64,000 nt of DNA from DATJLY01 sp963729295 (GTDB taxonomy: Bacteria > Pseudomonadota > Alphaproteobacteria > ATCC43930 > CGMCC-115725). The translations under genes were made by a program, and so were the position numbers. Below the pieces are notes generated by a model, which saw nothing but the letters and a program-made list of their open reading frames with translations, did no database searches and was not told where the DNA came from. Positions within the stretch are counted from its first letter, which is position 1. Every line of letters starts with the position of its first letter. Below, in pieces: positions 35,096-44,030 of this stretch. The stretch spans positions 186,001-250,000 of the forward strand of contig CAVSNJ010000026.1 of assembly GCA_963729295.1 (NCBI GenBank), read 5' to 3'.

Positions 35096-36393
35096 GCGCC
35101 GCGCTCAAGACCTATCGCGCGCTCTCCGTCGCCTTGGGGCCGGCAATCGGCGTCTATCTCGCGCGCCGGCTCGCGCGCGGCAAGGAGGACGCCGAGCGCA
35201 TCGCCGAGCGCCGCGGCCAGGCATCGCAGGCGCGGCCCAAGGGCGCGCTCGTCTGGATCCACGCGGCAAGCGTCGGCGAGGCGGTCTCGATGCTGTCGCT
35301 CATCGACCGCATCCTGGTCGAGCGGCCGAAGCTCAGAGTGCTAGTGACGACCGGGACGGTGACGTCGGCGCGGCTTCTTGCGAGCCGCCTGCCGCCCGAC
35401 CGCGCCTGGCACCAATATGTGCCGGTCGACCGGCCTGCCGCGGTGCGCCGCTTTTTGCAGCACTGGCGGCCCGATCTCGCACTCTGGGTCGAATCCGAGC
35501 TCTGGCCCAACCTCGTCACCGAGTCGCGCGTCGCGGGCGTGCCGCTCCTGTTGCTGAACGGGCGCATGTCGCTGCGTTCGTTCCGGCGTTGGCAGCGCCT
35601 GCCCGGCCTCATCGCGCAGCTCCTATCGTGCTTCGATCTGTGCCTGGCGCAGGACGCGGCGCAGGCCGAGCGCTTCATCGCGCTGGGCGCCGCGGACGCC
35701 ACGACGGTCGGCGACTTGAAAGCTGCGGCGGCGCCGCTGCCGGTGGACGAAGCCGCCTTCTCGGCGCTCGCCGCGTCGTGCGCCGGCCGGCCGCTCTGGC
35801 TCGCCGCGAGCACGCACGAGGACGAGGAATCGCACGTGGCGCTCGCCCATCGCGCACTGGCGCGCCAGCATCGCGGCCTCCTCACCATCATCGCGCCACG
35901 CCATCCGGCGCGCGCCGACGCGATCGTCGCGCTCTTGCAGGCGCGCGGCTTGAAGGTGGCGCAGCGCTCGCGCGGCGAGGCGATCGAACCCGCGACCGAG
36001 ATCTATCTCGCCGACACGCTGGGCGAGCTGGGGCTCTTTTACCGGCTCGCCGGCATCGCCTTCATTGGCGGCTCGATCGCGCGCAAGGGCGGACACAATC
36101 CCCTCGAGGCGGCGCTGCTCGACTGCGCCATCCTGCACGGACCCGACATGAGCAACTGCGCCGCGATCGCGCGCGCGCTGGCCGCGGCCGGTGCCACGCT
36201 CACCGTCACCGACGGGCCGAGCCTTGCCGCCGCAGTCGGGCGGCTCCTCGACGATCCGGTCGAGCGCGCCGCGCGCGCCGCAGCGGCGGCCGGCGTTGCC
36301 GCGCACAATCGCGACGTGCTCGACGCGGTGATGGCGCAGCTCGCGCCATGGCTCGACCGTCTCGCGCCGGATGAAAAAGCGGTCTACGCCTGA
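35092..36393 (+). CDS. waaA: 3-deoxy-D-manno-octulosonic acid (Kdo) transferase
   Basis: This 433-residue GT30 glycosyltransferase transfers Kdo from CMP-Kdo to lipid IVA. It has an N-terminal membrane anchor region, then WIHAASVGEAVSMLSLI, ALWVESELWPNLV, VGDLKAA and, in the donor domain, FIGGSIARKGGHNPLEAALL. The ATG overlaps the stop of the DUF374 gene and its end overlaps lpxK by 23 bp, showing a tightly coupled lipid A operon. The number of Kdo units it adds cannot be told from sequence alone. Confidence 0.94.
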   Translation: MSAALKTYRALSVALGPAIGVYLARRLARGKEDAERIAERRGQASQARPKGALVWIHAASVGEAVSMLSLIDRILVERPKLRVLVTTGTVTSARLLASRLPPDRAWHQYVPVDRPAAVRRFLQHWRPDLALWVESELWPNLVTESRVAGVPLLLLNGRMSLRSFRRWQRLPGLIAQLLSCFDLCLAQDAAQAERFIALGAADATTVGDLKAAAAPLPVDEAAFSALAASCAGRPLWLAASTHEDEESHVALAHRALARQHRGLLTIIAPRHPARADAIVALLQARGLKVAQRSRGEAIEPATEIYLADTLGELGLFYRLAGIAFIGGSIARKGGHNPLEAALLDCAILHGPDMSNCAAIARALAAAGATLTVTDGPSLAAAVGRLLDDPVERAARAAAAAGVAAHNRDVLDAVMAQLAPWLDRLAPDEKAVYA

Positions 36394-37351
36394 CTTCTGG
36401 GCGAGGCCCGGCCTCGCGCAGGCCGTGCTCGAGCCGCTCGCCTGGGCGAACGCCGTCGCGGGCGCGGCGCGGCGCGCGTTCGCGCACCCGTGGCGCGCGA
36501 GCGTGCCGGTGCTGTGCGTCGGCAATGTCGTCGCCGGCGGCGCCGGCAAGACGCCGGTGGCGCTGAGCCTCGCGCGGCTGCTGCGCGAGAAAGGCGCGCG
36601 GCCGTTCCTTCTGAGCCGCGGCTATGGCGGCGCGACGGCGGGTCCGCTCGTCGTCGATCCGGCGCGGCACGATGCCGCCCTCGTCGGCGACGAGGCGCTG
36701 CTCCTTGCGGACGCCGCGCCGACGATCATCGCACGCGACCGCGTTCTCGGCGCCCGCGCCGCCATCGCCGGCGGCGCGACCTTTATCGTCATGGATGACG
36801 GATTCCAGAACCCGAGTCTTGAGAAAGATGGCGCGCTGCTCGTGGTCGATGGCGCCTACGGCTTCGGCAATGGCAGCGTCATCCCGGCCGGCCCGCTGCG
36901 CGAGAGCGTGGCCAGCGCATTGGCGCGCGCCGACGCTGTGGTGCTGATCGGCGACGACGAGGCGGGGGTCGCGCCGCGCCTCGCCGGCAAGCCCGTGCTC
37001 GCCGCGGATCTCGCGCCGGTCGCGGGCGGGGTGCCAGCGGGAGCGCTCGTCGCGTTCGCCGGCATCGGCCGGCCGCCAAAGTTCTTTCGCACGCTGGAAG
37101 CGGCCGGCGGGCGCATCGCCGCGCGGCACGAATTCCCCGACCACCACCCTTATGAAGAGGCGGAGCTCCAGCGCCTCGAAGCGCAGGCGCAAGGCCTCGG
37201 CGCGCGCCTCGTCACGACGGCGAAGGATGCCGCGCGCCTGCCGCCCCCGTGGCGCGCGCGGGTTGCGGTGCTCGACATCGAAGTGCGCTGGCGCGACGCG
37301 GCTGCGCTCGAACATCTCCTCGCGCCGCTTTTGAGCCGCATCCATGGCTGA
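36371..37351 (+). CDS. lpxK: Tetraacyldisaccharide 4'-kinase
   Basis: This inner-membrane kinase phosphorylates the 4' position of the lipid A disaccharide. The 326-residue protein has the P-loop NVVAGGAGKTPVALSLA near residue 55, RGYGG, and the conserved DDGFQNPSL and FPDHHPYEEAEL stretches. It overlaps waaA by 23 bp and the following acyltransferase by 8 bp. Confidence 0.95.
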   Translation: MKKRSTPDFWARPGLAQAVLEPLAWANAVAGAARRAFAHPWRASVPVLCVGNVVAGGAGKTPVALSLARLLREKGARPFLLSRGYGGATAGPLVVDPARHDAALVGDEALLLADAAPTIIARDRVLGARAAIAGGATFIVMDDGFQNPSLEKDGALLVVDGAYGFGNGSVIPAGPLRESVASALARADAVVLIGDDEAGVAPRLAGKPVLAADLAPVAGGVPAGALVAFAGIGRPPKFFRTLEAAGGRIAARHEFPDHHPYEEAELQRLEAQAQGLGARLVTTAKDAARLPPPWRARVAVLDIEVRWRDAAALEHLLAPLLSRIHG

Positions 37352-38222
37352 GCGGCGCATCGGACATTTCTTCGAAGCGATCGGCGCCTGGGGTCTCTTC
37401 CAGTTCTTCCGGCTCCTGTCGATAGACCATGCCTCGGCGGTCGGCGGGTTCCTCGCGCGCACGATCGGACCGCGCCTGCGCGCGACAAGACGCGCCGTCG
37501 TCAATCTGCGCCGCGCCATGCCCGAGCTCGACGACGCGGAAATTCGCCGCATCGTCGTCGGCATGTGGGACAATCTCGGCCGCGTCGTCGCCGAATATCC
37601 GCATTTGGGCGAGGTCGAAATCTTCAAGCGCGGCGGCCGCGTCGAGACGATCGGCACCGAGCCGTACTTCAGCGGACAGAGGGACGGAAAGCGCTACATC
37701 TTCTTCTCGGCGCATTACGGCAACTGGGAGATCGCGACGCTCGCCGCGACCCAGGCGAAGTACCGCGTGGCGCAGGTCTATCGTGCCGCCAACAATCCGC
37801 TGATCGACCGGCTCATCCTCGAGGCGCGCGGCCCCATCGGCAGCGAACTCATCGCCAAGGGTCCGGCCGCGGCGCGCCAGATCCTGAAGGCGGTGGAGAG
37901 CGGGCACGCGCTCTGCATGCTGGTCGATCAGAAAATGAATGACGGCATCGCCGTGCCGTTCTTCGGGCGCGACGCGATGACCGCGCCGGCGCTCGCCCGG
38001 CTCGCGCGCCGCTTCGACTGCGTCGTCGTGCCGGCGCGGGTCGAACGCGTCGAGGGCGCGCATTTCCGCTTCGTGTGCGAGGCGCCGCTCGCGGTGCCGA
38101 GGACGCACGACCAGCATGCCGACGTGTTGGCGTTGATGACGGCGGTCAACCAAACCGTCGAGCGCTGGATCCGCGCCGATCCGAAGCAATGGTTCTGGCT
38201 GCACCGGCGCTGGCCGGACTGA
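37344..38222 (+). CDS. Lipid A biosynthesis acyltransferase (LpxL/HtrB family)
   Basis: This 292-residue LpxL-family protein has the catalytic HX4E motif in SAHYGNWE and DQKMNDGIAVPFFGRDAMT typical of late lipid A acyltransferases. The window has only this one LpxL-type gene, beside the DUF374 protein. The acyl donor and position are not determined. It ends the plus-strand operon 1 bp before the convergent fusion-protein gene. Confidence 0.9.
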   Translation: MAERRIGHFFEAIGAWGLFQFFRLLSIDHASAVGGFLARTIGPRLRATRRAVVNLRRAMPELDDAEIRRIVVGMWDNLGRVVAEYPHLGEVEIFKRGGRVETIGTEPYFSGQRDGKRYIFFSAHYGNWEIATLAATQAKYRVAQVYRAANNPLIDRLILEARGPIGSELIAKGPAAARQILKAVESGHALCMLVDQKMNDGIAVPFFGRDAMTAPALARLARRFDCVVVPARVERVEGAHFRFVCEAPLAVPRTHDQHADVLALMTAVNQTVERWIRADPKQWFWLHRRWPD

Positions 38223-38223
38223 G

Positions 38224-40633
38224 CTAGACGCGCACGTCGCGCGCGATTTCGAGGAACTGGTTGGGATCGACGCGAATGGCGGCGCCGGTGGGGCAGGCCG
38301 AGACGCAGGCCGGGCCGTTGCTGCGCCCCTGGCACATGTCGCATTTCACCGCGTGCTTCGGCCCCGTCGCGCGCGCCGCCGCCTCGCGCGAATTGTCCTC
38401 GCCCGGACCGCTGCCCCGAGCCGAACAGCAGCCACAGCAGGAGATTGGGCTTCGGCCCCGGCTCCGCCGCCATGCGGATGACGTCATAGGGGCAGCTCTT
38501 CTCGCACGCGCCGCAGCCGATGCAGGCCTCCTGGTCGATATAGACCTCGCCGTTCAAGGCGCGGTGGATCGCGTCGGCCGGGCAGTCGATCATGCAATGC
38601 GGCTGCTCGCAATGGCGGCACGAGGTCGGCACGTGCAGGGTCGCGTAGGTCGGCCCCGCCTCGCGATTGAGGCGGCTGATGCCACCATGCGTCTCGGCGC
38701 AGGCGCTCTCGCAATTGTTGCAGCGCGTGCACATCGCCTCGTTGATGACGAGGATGTTGGTCGCCTCGCCGACGCCCTCGGCGAGGAAGTCGCTGAACAC
38801 GCCGCCCGAGCCGCCCGGATGCGCCATCGTGCTGGCGTTCTCGCGCAGTTCCCGCTCCACGCGCGCCTTCAGGCGCTGCGTGAGCGCGGGATTGCGGGCG
38901 AGCACGCGTTGGAACACGGCGCCCTCGATGCGGATCGCGACCGTCTTGGTCGCGGCCACTACCGCCACCTGCGCCGGCTGATCGGAGAGATAGGCCTGCT
39001 CGCCGAGCATCTGCCCGGCCGGAAGATAGCGCAGCACCACGTCGCGGCCCCAGCTCCGGCACGTGACCTTGGCCGAGCCCGACTGGATCAGGAAGACATC
39101 GGCCTTGGCCGCGCCCGGCGCCAGAATGGTCTGGCCGAACGCGAACGACACGGGCGTCGCCGCGGCGACGAGCTCGTCGAGGTCGGCACCCGCCAGATCC
39201 TCGCTGACATAAGCCCTGATCTGGCGCGGCGTCAGCGCCTCGTCGATCTTGAGGCGCGCGTGCGGCACCGAGGTGAAGAGCTTCAAGGCGGCGCGGCGCG
39301 GCACCTCGATCAGCGTGCTGTCGGCGACGGCGCGTACGGTGGCCGAGCGAGGCCGGCCCGAGATCAAGCCCATCTCGCCGAAGAACTCGCCCTTGTGCAG
39401 GATGCGCTTCATCTGCAGCACGTCGGGCTGGACCTCGACGCCGACCGCGCCCTCGAGGATGGCGAAGATCGAATCGCCGTAATCGCCGCGCCGTATCACC
39501 GCGTCGCCGGCCTTCATGCGCACGAGCTTGCTGTCCAAGAGCACGTCGCCGAGGCCGAGGCGGCCCAGGCCCGCGAAGAGCGGGATGGTGCGGGTGATCT
39601 TCTGAAGCGCCGCCTCAACGTCGCGCTTGCGCACGATCTTGCCGAAGGTTTCGGAGAGCGCCGGCGTGTCGGCGGGCGCCACCGGCTCACCGGCGATGTG
39701 CTCGACCGCCTCGAATCCCTGGTTGAGGCAGTGCTTGATGAGCGGGTAGCCCGCGAGCGAGCCCACGACGTAGAGGCCCGGCACCGTCGACTGGTAATGC
39801 GCGTCGAGCGCGGGATCGGCGTCATCGCCCTCGGTCTCGAAGGTGACGCCGCACGCTTCCAGGAACTTGCGCGGCTTGACCGAGCCGATGCGCGCGATGA
39901 CGTGATCGCACGGATGCTGCTCCTCGCGCCCGGCGACGCGCAGCACGATGCGGCGGTCCTCGATCCGTACCGTCTCGGCGTCGTAGCGGCAGGCGATCCG
40001 GCCCTCGCAGATCGCCGCCTCGACCGCGGCGAGATTGGCGACCGTCACTTTCTCGGGCTTGAAGGCGCGGCCGCGCACGACCATCGTCACGCGGTTCTCG
40101 TCGGCCAGAGCGAGCGCGTTCTCGATCGCCGTGTCGCCCGAGCCCACGACGAAGATCTCTTTGCCGCCGTACTCATTGGCGTCGCGCAGCTGATAGCGCA
40201 CGCGCTCGGCGCCCGGCACCGCAAGCTTGGTGATGTTGCCCTGCGTCCCCATCGCGAGGATGACGGTGTCGGCGGCGATCGTGTCGCCGCGCGCCAATTC
40301 GACGCGGAAGGAGTTGCCCTCGCGCGCGATGCGGATCGCCTCGCTCGCGATGCGCAAGCGCTTCAAGGCGCCGGCCTCGTCGAGCTCCTTGCGCCAGGTC
40401 GCGAGCACGCGCTCGACCGGGCCTTCGTCGAACGAAAGCGCGAGCCCCGGCTGCAAGGGCAGGCGCTTGGGCGTGCTCATGACGAGCTTGCCCTTGGCGA
40501 AATTGTGGATCGTGTCGGCGAAATTCGAGCTGCGCTCGAGCATGACGTGCGTCATGCCGCGGCGCGTCGCCTGCACCGCGGCGGCAAGTCCGGCGGGACC
40601 CGAGCCGACGATTACGAGCGGGGCGCTGTCCAC
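38224..40633 (-). CDS. FAD oxidoreductase / two cNMP-binding domains / 4Fe-4S ferredoxin fusion, frameshifted
   Basis: This is a large fusion of about 802 residues once one extra G is removed from the GGGG at 38414-38417. Residues 1-320 form a pyridine-nucleotide/FAD reductase (VIVGSGPAG at 7-15, a second Rossmann motif VVGSGDTA at 162-169). Residues about 345-455 are a cyclic-nucleotide domain with an intact phosphate-binding cassette (FGEMGL, then RPRSATV, Arg429). A second such domain lies at about 480-590, where the Arg position is Gln. The C-terminus is a multi-cluster ferredoxin: CTRCNNCESAC, CRHCEQPHCMIDC, CIGCGACEKSC, then in the shifted frame CDMCQG and CVSAC. It overlaps the upstream cyclase-homology gene by 22 bp. 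Confidence 0.87.
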
Positions 40634-41235
40634 GACGCCTCCGGCGCACGAGTGAGCTCATACGCGCTGAGGACGCCGAAATTCTTGGCGGTCGCGAGCT
40701 CGCCGACGTAGCGGCAGGAAAGCGCGGGATCTTCTGAAGCCGCGGAAGCGAAGGATTGCGTCACATAGACGGCGCCCGGCGGCGTCACCGGCTCGAGCCG
40801 CGCCGCGCGCGTCACATGTACGCCGTAGAAGGTCAACTCCTTGCGGACGAAGTCGTAACCTTGCCAGGTCTTGCCGAAATCGCCGGCGATGCGCGGGCGG
40901 AGCGTCGCCGGCAATCCGAGCGTCGCAAACGGCACCCGATCGAGCCGCGCCTGGAGATCGAGCGAGAAATGCGCGGCCAAGGGCGCGCCCTCGAACACCG
41001 TGATGATCGCGTCGCCCCAGGAATTGTCGTAGAGCCGCCCGTCCTCGTGCTCCGCCATCACCTCGGCCACGGGGCGCATGACGCACTCGTGGAACACCGG
41101 GATCGAATCGTCGGGCAGGCGCGAGAACGCGGCGAAGTCGATCACGAGGATCGCGCGCGGATCGCGGCAGAGGCGCGGAACGGGATGGGGACGGGGCGCG
41201 CGCTCGCCGGTTGTTATGGTCTTCAAGGCCCGCAT
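40612..41235 (-). CDS. Class III nucleotide cyclase homology-domain protein
   Basis: This 207-residue protein is mostly one cyclase homology domain. VIDFAAFSRL carries the first metal-binding Asp (Asp33) and NSWGDAIITVFEGAPLAAHFSLDLQ the second (Asp75). YGVHVTRAARLEPVTPPGAVYVT matches the later part, with the conserved Arg (Arg146) kept but Thr (142) where the usual catalytic Asn stands. The normal adenine-selecting Lys is Asn here. Its gene overlaps the FAD/cNMP/ferredoxin gene by 22 bp, so the two are translationally coupled. It might make a cyclic nucleotide read by the partner, or be a non-catalytic sensor. Confidence 0.72.
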   Translation of the reverse strand: MRALKTITTGERAPRPHPVPRLCRDPRAILVIDFAAFSRLPDDSIPVFHECVMRPVAEVMAEHEDGRLYDNSWGDAIITVFEGAPLAAHFSLDLQARLDRVPFATLGLPATLRPRIAGDFGKTWQGYDFVRKELTFYGVHVTRAARLEPVTPPGAVYVTQSFASAASEDPALSCRYVGELATAKNFGVLSAYELTRAPEASWTAPRS

Positions 41236-41247
41236 GGGAGTGCGGGT

Positions 41248-41266
41248 TTAAGGCTGAATGCCTTAA
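41248..41266. promoter_or_regulatory. Perfect inverted repeat upstream of the cyclase-homology gene
   Basis: TTAAGGC-TGAAT-GCCTTAA (plus strand, 7 bp arms, 5 bp centre) ends 13 bp before the start codon at 41235, in the 110 bp gap after xseA. Its position suits an operator or a hairpin controlling translation of the cyclase/FAD pair. No regulator is identified. Confidence 0.45.
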
Positions 41267-41345
41267 CAGAAGGTCAGCCGGATCACCCCACGGGGGGAAC
41301 TATTTGCGCCGGTTTTCGGGGCTTTTTATTCGTGTTCGCCGCGAT

Positions 41346-42695
41346 CTAGAGAAGCTTGCCCTGGCGCTCTCCCGGAGCACGGGCGGGACGCTTGTCGCGT
41401 GCCGCCGTGGCGGGGACGGCACCGTCGTGGAATTCGAGCAGAAGCGATGCACCGGGAGCCACATGCGCGGCATCCGTCAGCACCGTGCCGCTGTCGCCGC
41501 GGACACGCACATAACCTTTCGCCATCACGCTCTCCTGCGCCTGCTGCCAGCTCTTGAGACGCCCGGCGAGGCCCTGCAGCCTCGTCTCGCGATCGGCGAC
41601 AAAACGCCGCGCCGCGCGCGTCAGACGCAGCGGCACGTCCTTGAGGCGCTCGGCGGCGAGCCGCGCCAGGTGGCGCAGCGCGAGCGCCAGCCGCTCGGCG
41701 CGGTCGTCGAGCCGCTGCGTCGCATGGAAGAGGAGCGAGCGCGGATCGGGCAGGCCGCGCGCCGCCGCCCGCACATGCGCGCGCCATTCGCCGAAGCGGC
41801 GGGCCACGGCATTGGCGCCGCGCAGCGCCTTGCCGTCGAGCTCGGCGATCAATTCGAGCCGCACCGGAACCGCCATCTCCGCCGCCGCGGTCGGCGTCGG
41901 CGCGCGCCGGTCGGCGGCGAAATCAATGAGCGTCGTGTCGGTCTCGTGCCCGACGGCGGAGATGAGCGGGATCGCCGAGGCGGCGGCGGCGCGCACCACG
42001 ATCTCCTCGTTGAACGGCATCAGATCCTCGAGGCTGCCGCCGCCGCGCGCGACGATGAGGAGATCGGGCCGGGGCGGCGACGCCCCCGGCGCGAGGCGGT
42101 TGAAGCCTTCGATCGCGGCCGCCACCTGCTCGGCGGCACCTTCGCCCTGCACCGCAACGGGCCAGAGCAGCACGGTGCGCGGGAAGCGCTCCCTCACGCG
42201 ATGCAATATGTCGCGGATGACGGCGCCGGTCGGCGAGGTGACGACACCGATGACGGACGGGAGATAAGGGAGGCGCTTCTTGCGCTCCTCGGCGAACAGG
42301 CCCTCGGCCGCGAGTTTTTGTTTGCGCTCGGCCAAGAGCTTCAAGAGCGCGCCGACGCCGGCGAGCTCGATCGCTTCGACCACGAGCTGATAGCGCGAGC
42401 GGCCCGGGAAAGTGGTGATCCGCCCGGTGCAGATCACCTCCATCCCGTCTTCGGGCTTGAAGGAAAGGCGCGTCGAGCGCCAGCACACGCCGTCGAGCAC
42501 CGCGTCCTCGTCCTTCAGCGCGAAATAGCTGTGTCCCGAGGCGACGCGCTTCCAGCCGGTGATCTCGCCGCGCACGCGCACGTAAGCGAAGGCCTGCTCG
42601 ATCGTCCGCTTCAGGAGCGCGGCGATCTCGCTCACCGTATAGGCGGCGATCGCGGCGCGCGGCGCGGCGGCGGCTTCGGTGGGGGATTCGCTCAT
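41346..42695 (-). CDS. xseA: Exodeoxyribonuclease VII large subunit
   Basis: This 449-residue catalytic subunit of the single-strand exonuclease VII has an N-terminal OB fold (YTVSEIAALLKRTIEQAFAYVRVRGEITGWK, then GHSYFALKDEDAVLDGVCW) followed by the catalytic region with PYLPSVIGVVTSPTGAVIRDI and RGGGSLEDLMPFNEE, VISAVGHETDTTLIDFAADRRAPTPTAAAE. The small subunit gene xseB is not in the window. It is divergent from purD and upstream, on the same strand, of the cyclase-homology gene. Confidence 0.96.
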   Translation of the reverse strand: MSESPTEAAAAPRAAIAAYTVSEIAALLKRTIEQAFAYVRVRGEITGWKRVASGHSYFALKDEDAVLDGVCWRSTRLSFKPEDGMEVICTGRITTFPGRSRYQLVVEAIELAGVGALLKLLAERKQKLAAEGLFAEERKKRLPYLPSVIGVVTSPTGAVIRDILHRVRERFPRTVLLWPVAVQGEGAAEQVAAAIEGFNRLAPGASPPRPDLLIVARGGGSLEDLMPFNEEIVVRAAAASAIPLISAVGHETDTTLIDFAADRRAPTPTAAAEMAVPVRLELIAELDGKALRGANAVARRFGEWRAHVRAAARGLPDPRSLLFHATQRLDDRAERLALALRHLARLAAERLKDVPLRLTRAARRFVADRETRLQGLAGRLKSWQQAQESVMAKGYVRVRGDSGTVLTDAAHVAPGASLLLEFHDGAVPATAARDKRPARAPGERQGKLL

Positions 42696-42743
42696 CGGCG
42701 GCTATGATAGAGCGTCGAGGCGGGGCAGCACGAGGGACGGCGC

Positions 42744-44030
42744 ATGCGGGTTCTCATCGTCGGATCGGGCGGGCGCGAACATGCGCTTGCCTGGGCGATC
42801 GCCGCCTCGCCGCTCGCCGACCGGCTCTATTGCGCGCCTGGCAATCCCGGCATCGCCAAGGACGCGACCTGCGTGCCGGTCGATGCGACCGACATTCCCG
42901 GCATCCTCGATCTCTGCCAGCGCGAAAAGATCGACTTCGTCGTGGTCGGGCCCGAGGCGCCCCTGGCCTTGGGCCTCGTCGACCGGCTCGAGGCGGCGGG
43001 CATCGCCGCCTCCGGCCCCAGCGCCGCGGCGGCGCAGCTCGAAGCGTCGAAAGGCTTCACCAAAGATCTGTGCGCGCGGCACGACATCCCGACCGCGGCC
43101 TATCGCCGCTTCGATGATGCAGCCGCGGCGAAGGCCTATGTGCGCAAACAGGGCGCGCCAATCGTCGTCAAGGCGGACGGGCTTGCCGCGGGCAAGGGCG
43201 TCACCGTGGCGACAAGCCTCGCCGAGGCCGAGGCCGCGATCGATGACGCGCTCACGGCGCAGAAATTCGGGCTGGCCGGCGCCGAGTTGGTGATCGAGGA
43301 GTTCCTCGCCGGCGAGGAGGCAAGCTTCTTCGCGCTGGTCGATGGCACGCATGCGCTGCCCTTGGGCTCGGCGCAGGACCACAAGCGCGTCGGCGACGGC
43401 GACACCGGCCCCAACACCGGCGGCATGGGGGCCTATTCGCCGGCGCCGTGCCTGACGCCAGCGCTCGAAGCGCAGGTGATGGCGCGCATAGTCAACCCGA
43501 CCGTGGCGGCGATGGCGGCCGAAGGACGGCCCTACAAGGGCGTGCTCTATGCCGGATTGATGCTGACCGAGGCGGGACCGAAGCTGATCGAATACAACTG
43601 CCGCTTCGGCGACCCCGAGGCGCAGGTGCTGCTGCCGCGCTTGCGCAGCGACCTGTTGCCGGCGCTCATCGCGGCGCGCGACGGCGTCCTCAAGACTTTC
43701 GACCTGCGCTGGCACGAGGAGGCGGCGCTCTGCGTCGTGCTGGCGGCGAAGGGCTATCCCGGCGCCTATGAGAAAGGGAGCGCGATCGAAGGGCTCGAGA
43801 CGTTCGAGGACGACGCCAACGTGCTGCTGTTCCACGCCGGCACCAGGGCCGACGGCGGCCGCATCGTCAGCGACAGCGGCCGCGTGCTCGACGTGGTGGG
43901 GCTCGGGGCGAGCGTGACCGAGGCGCAGGCGCGGGCCTACGCGGCGGTCGACAGGATCCGCTGGCCCGAGGGCTTCTGCCGCCGCGACATCGGCTGGCGG
44001 GCAGTCCAGGCCGAAAAGTCAAATATTTGA
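42744..44030 (+). CDS. purD: Phosphoribosylamine-glycine ligase
   Basis: This is the second enzyme of purine synthesis, joining phosphoribosylamine and glycine with ATP. The 428-residue ATP-grasp protein has MRVLIVGSGGREHALAW, VGPEAPLALGLVDRL, PIVVKADGLAAGKGV, GGMGAYSPAP and LIEYNCRFGDPEAQVLLPRL. Downstream are direct repeats and the convergent tadA gene. It is divergent from xseA. Confidence 0.96.
   Translation: MRVLIVGSGGREHALAWAIAASPLADRLYCAPGNPGIAKDATCVPVDATDIPGILDLCQREKIDFVVVGPEAPLALGLVDRLEAAGIAASGPSAAAAQLEASKGFTKDLCARHDIPTAAYRRFDDAAAAKAYVRKQGAPIVVKADGLAAGKGVTVATSLAEAEAAIDDALTAQKFGLAGAELVIEEFLAGEEASFFALVDGTHALPLGSAQDHKRVGDGDTGPNTGGMGAYSPAPCLTPALEAQVMARIVNPTVAAMAAEGRPYKGVLYAGLMLTEAGPKLIEYNCRFGDPEAQVLLPRLRSDLLPALIAARDGVLKTFDLRWHEEAALCVVLAAKGYPGAYEKGSAIEGLETFEDDANVLLFHAGTRADGGRIVSDSGRVLDVVGLGASVTEAQARAYAAVDRIRWPEGFCRRDIGWRAVQAEKSNI

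Noticed and set aside
37928..38223. Extension of the FAD/ferredoxin frame across the lpxL-like gene
   Set aside because: It is the wrong frame after the frameshift. The true C-terminus with the last cysteines ends at 38224 in the shifted frame.
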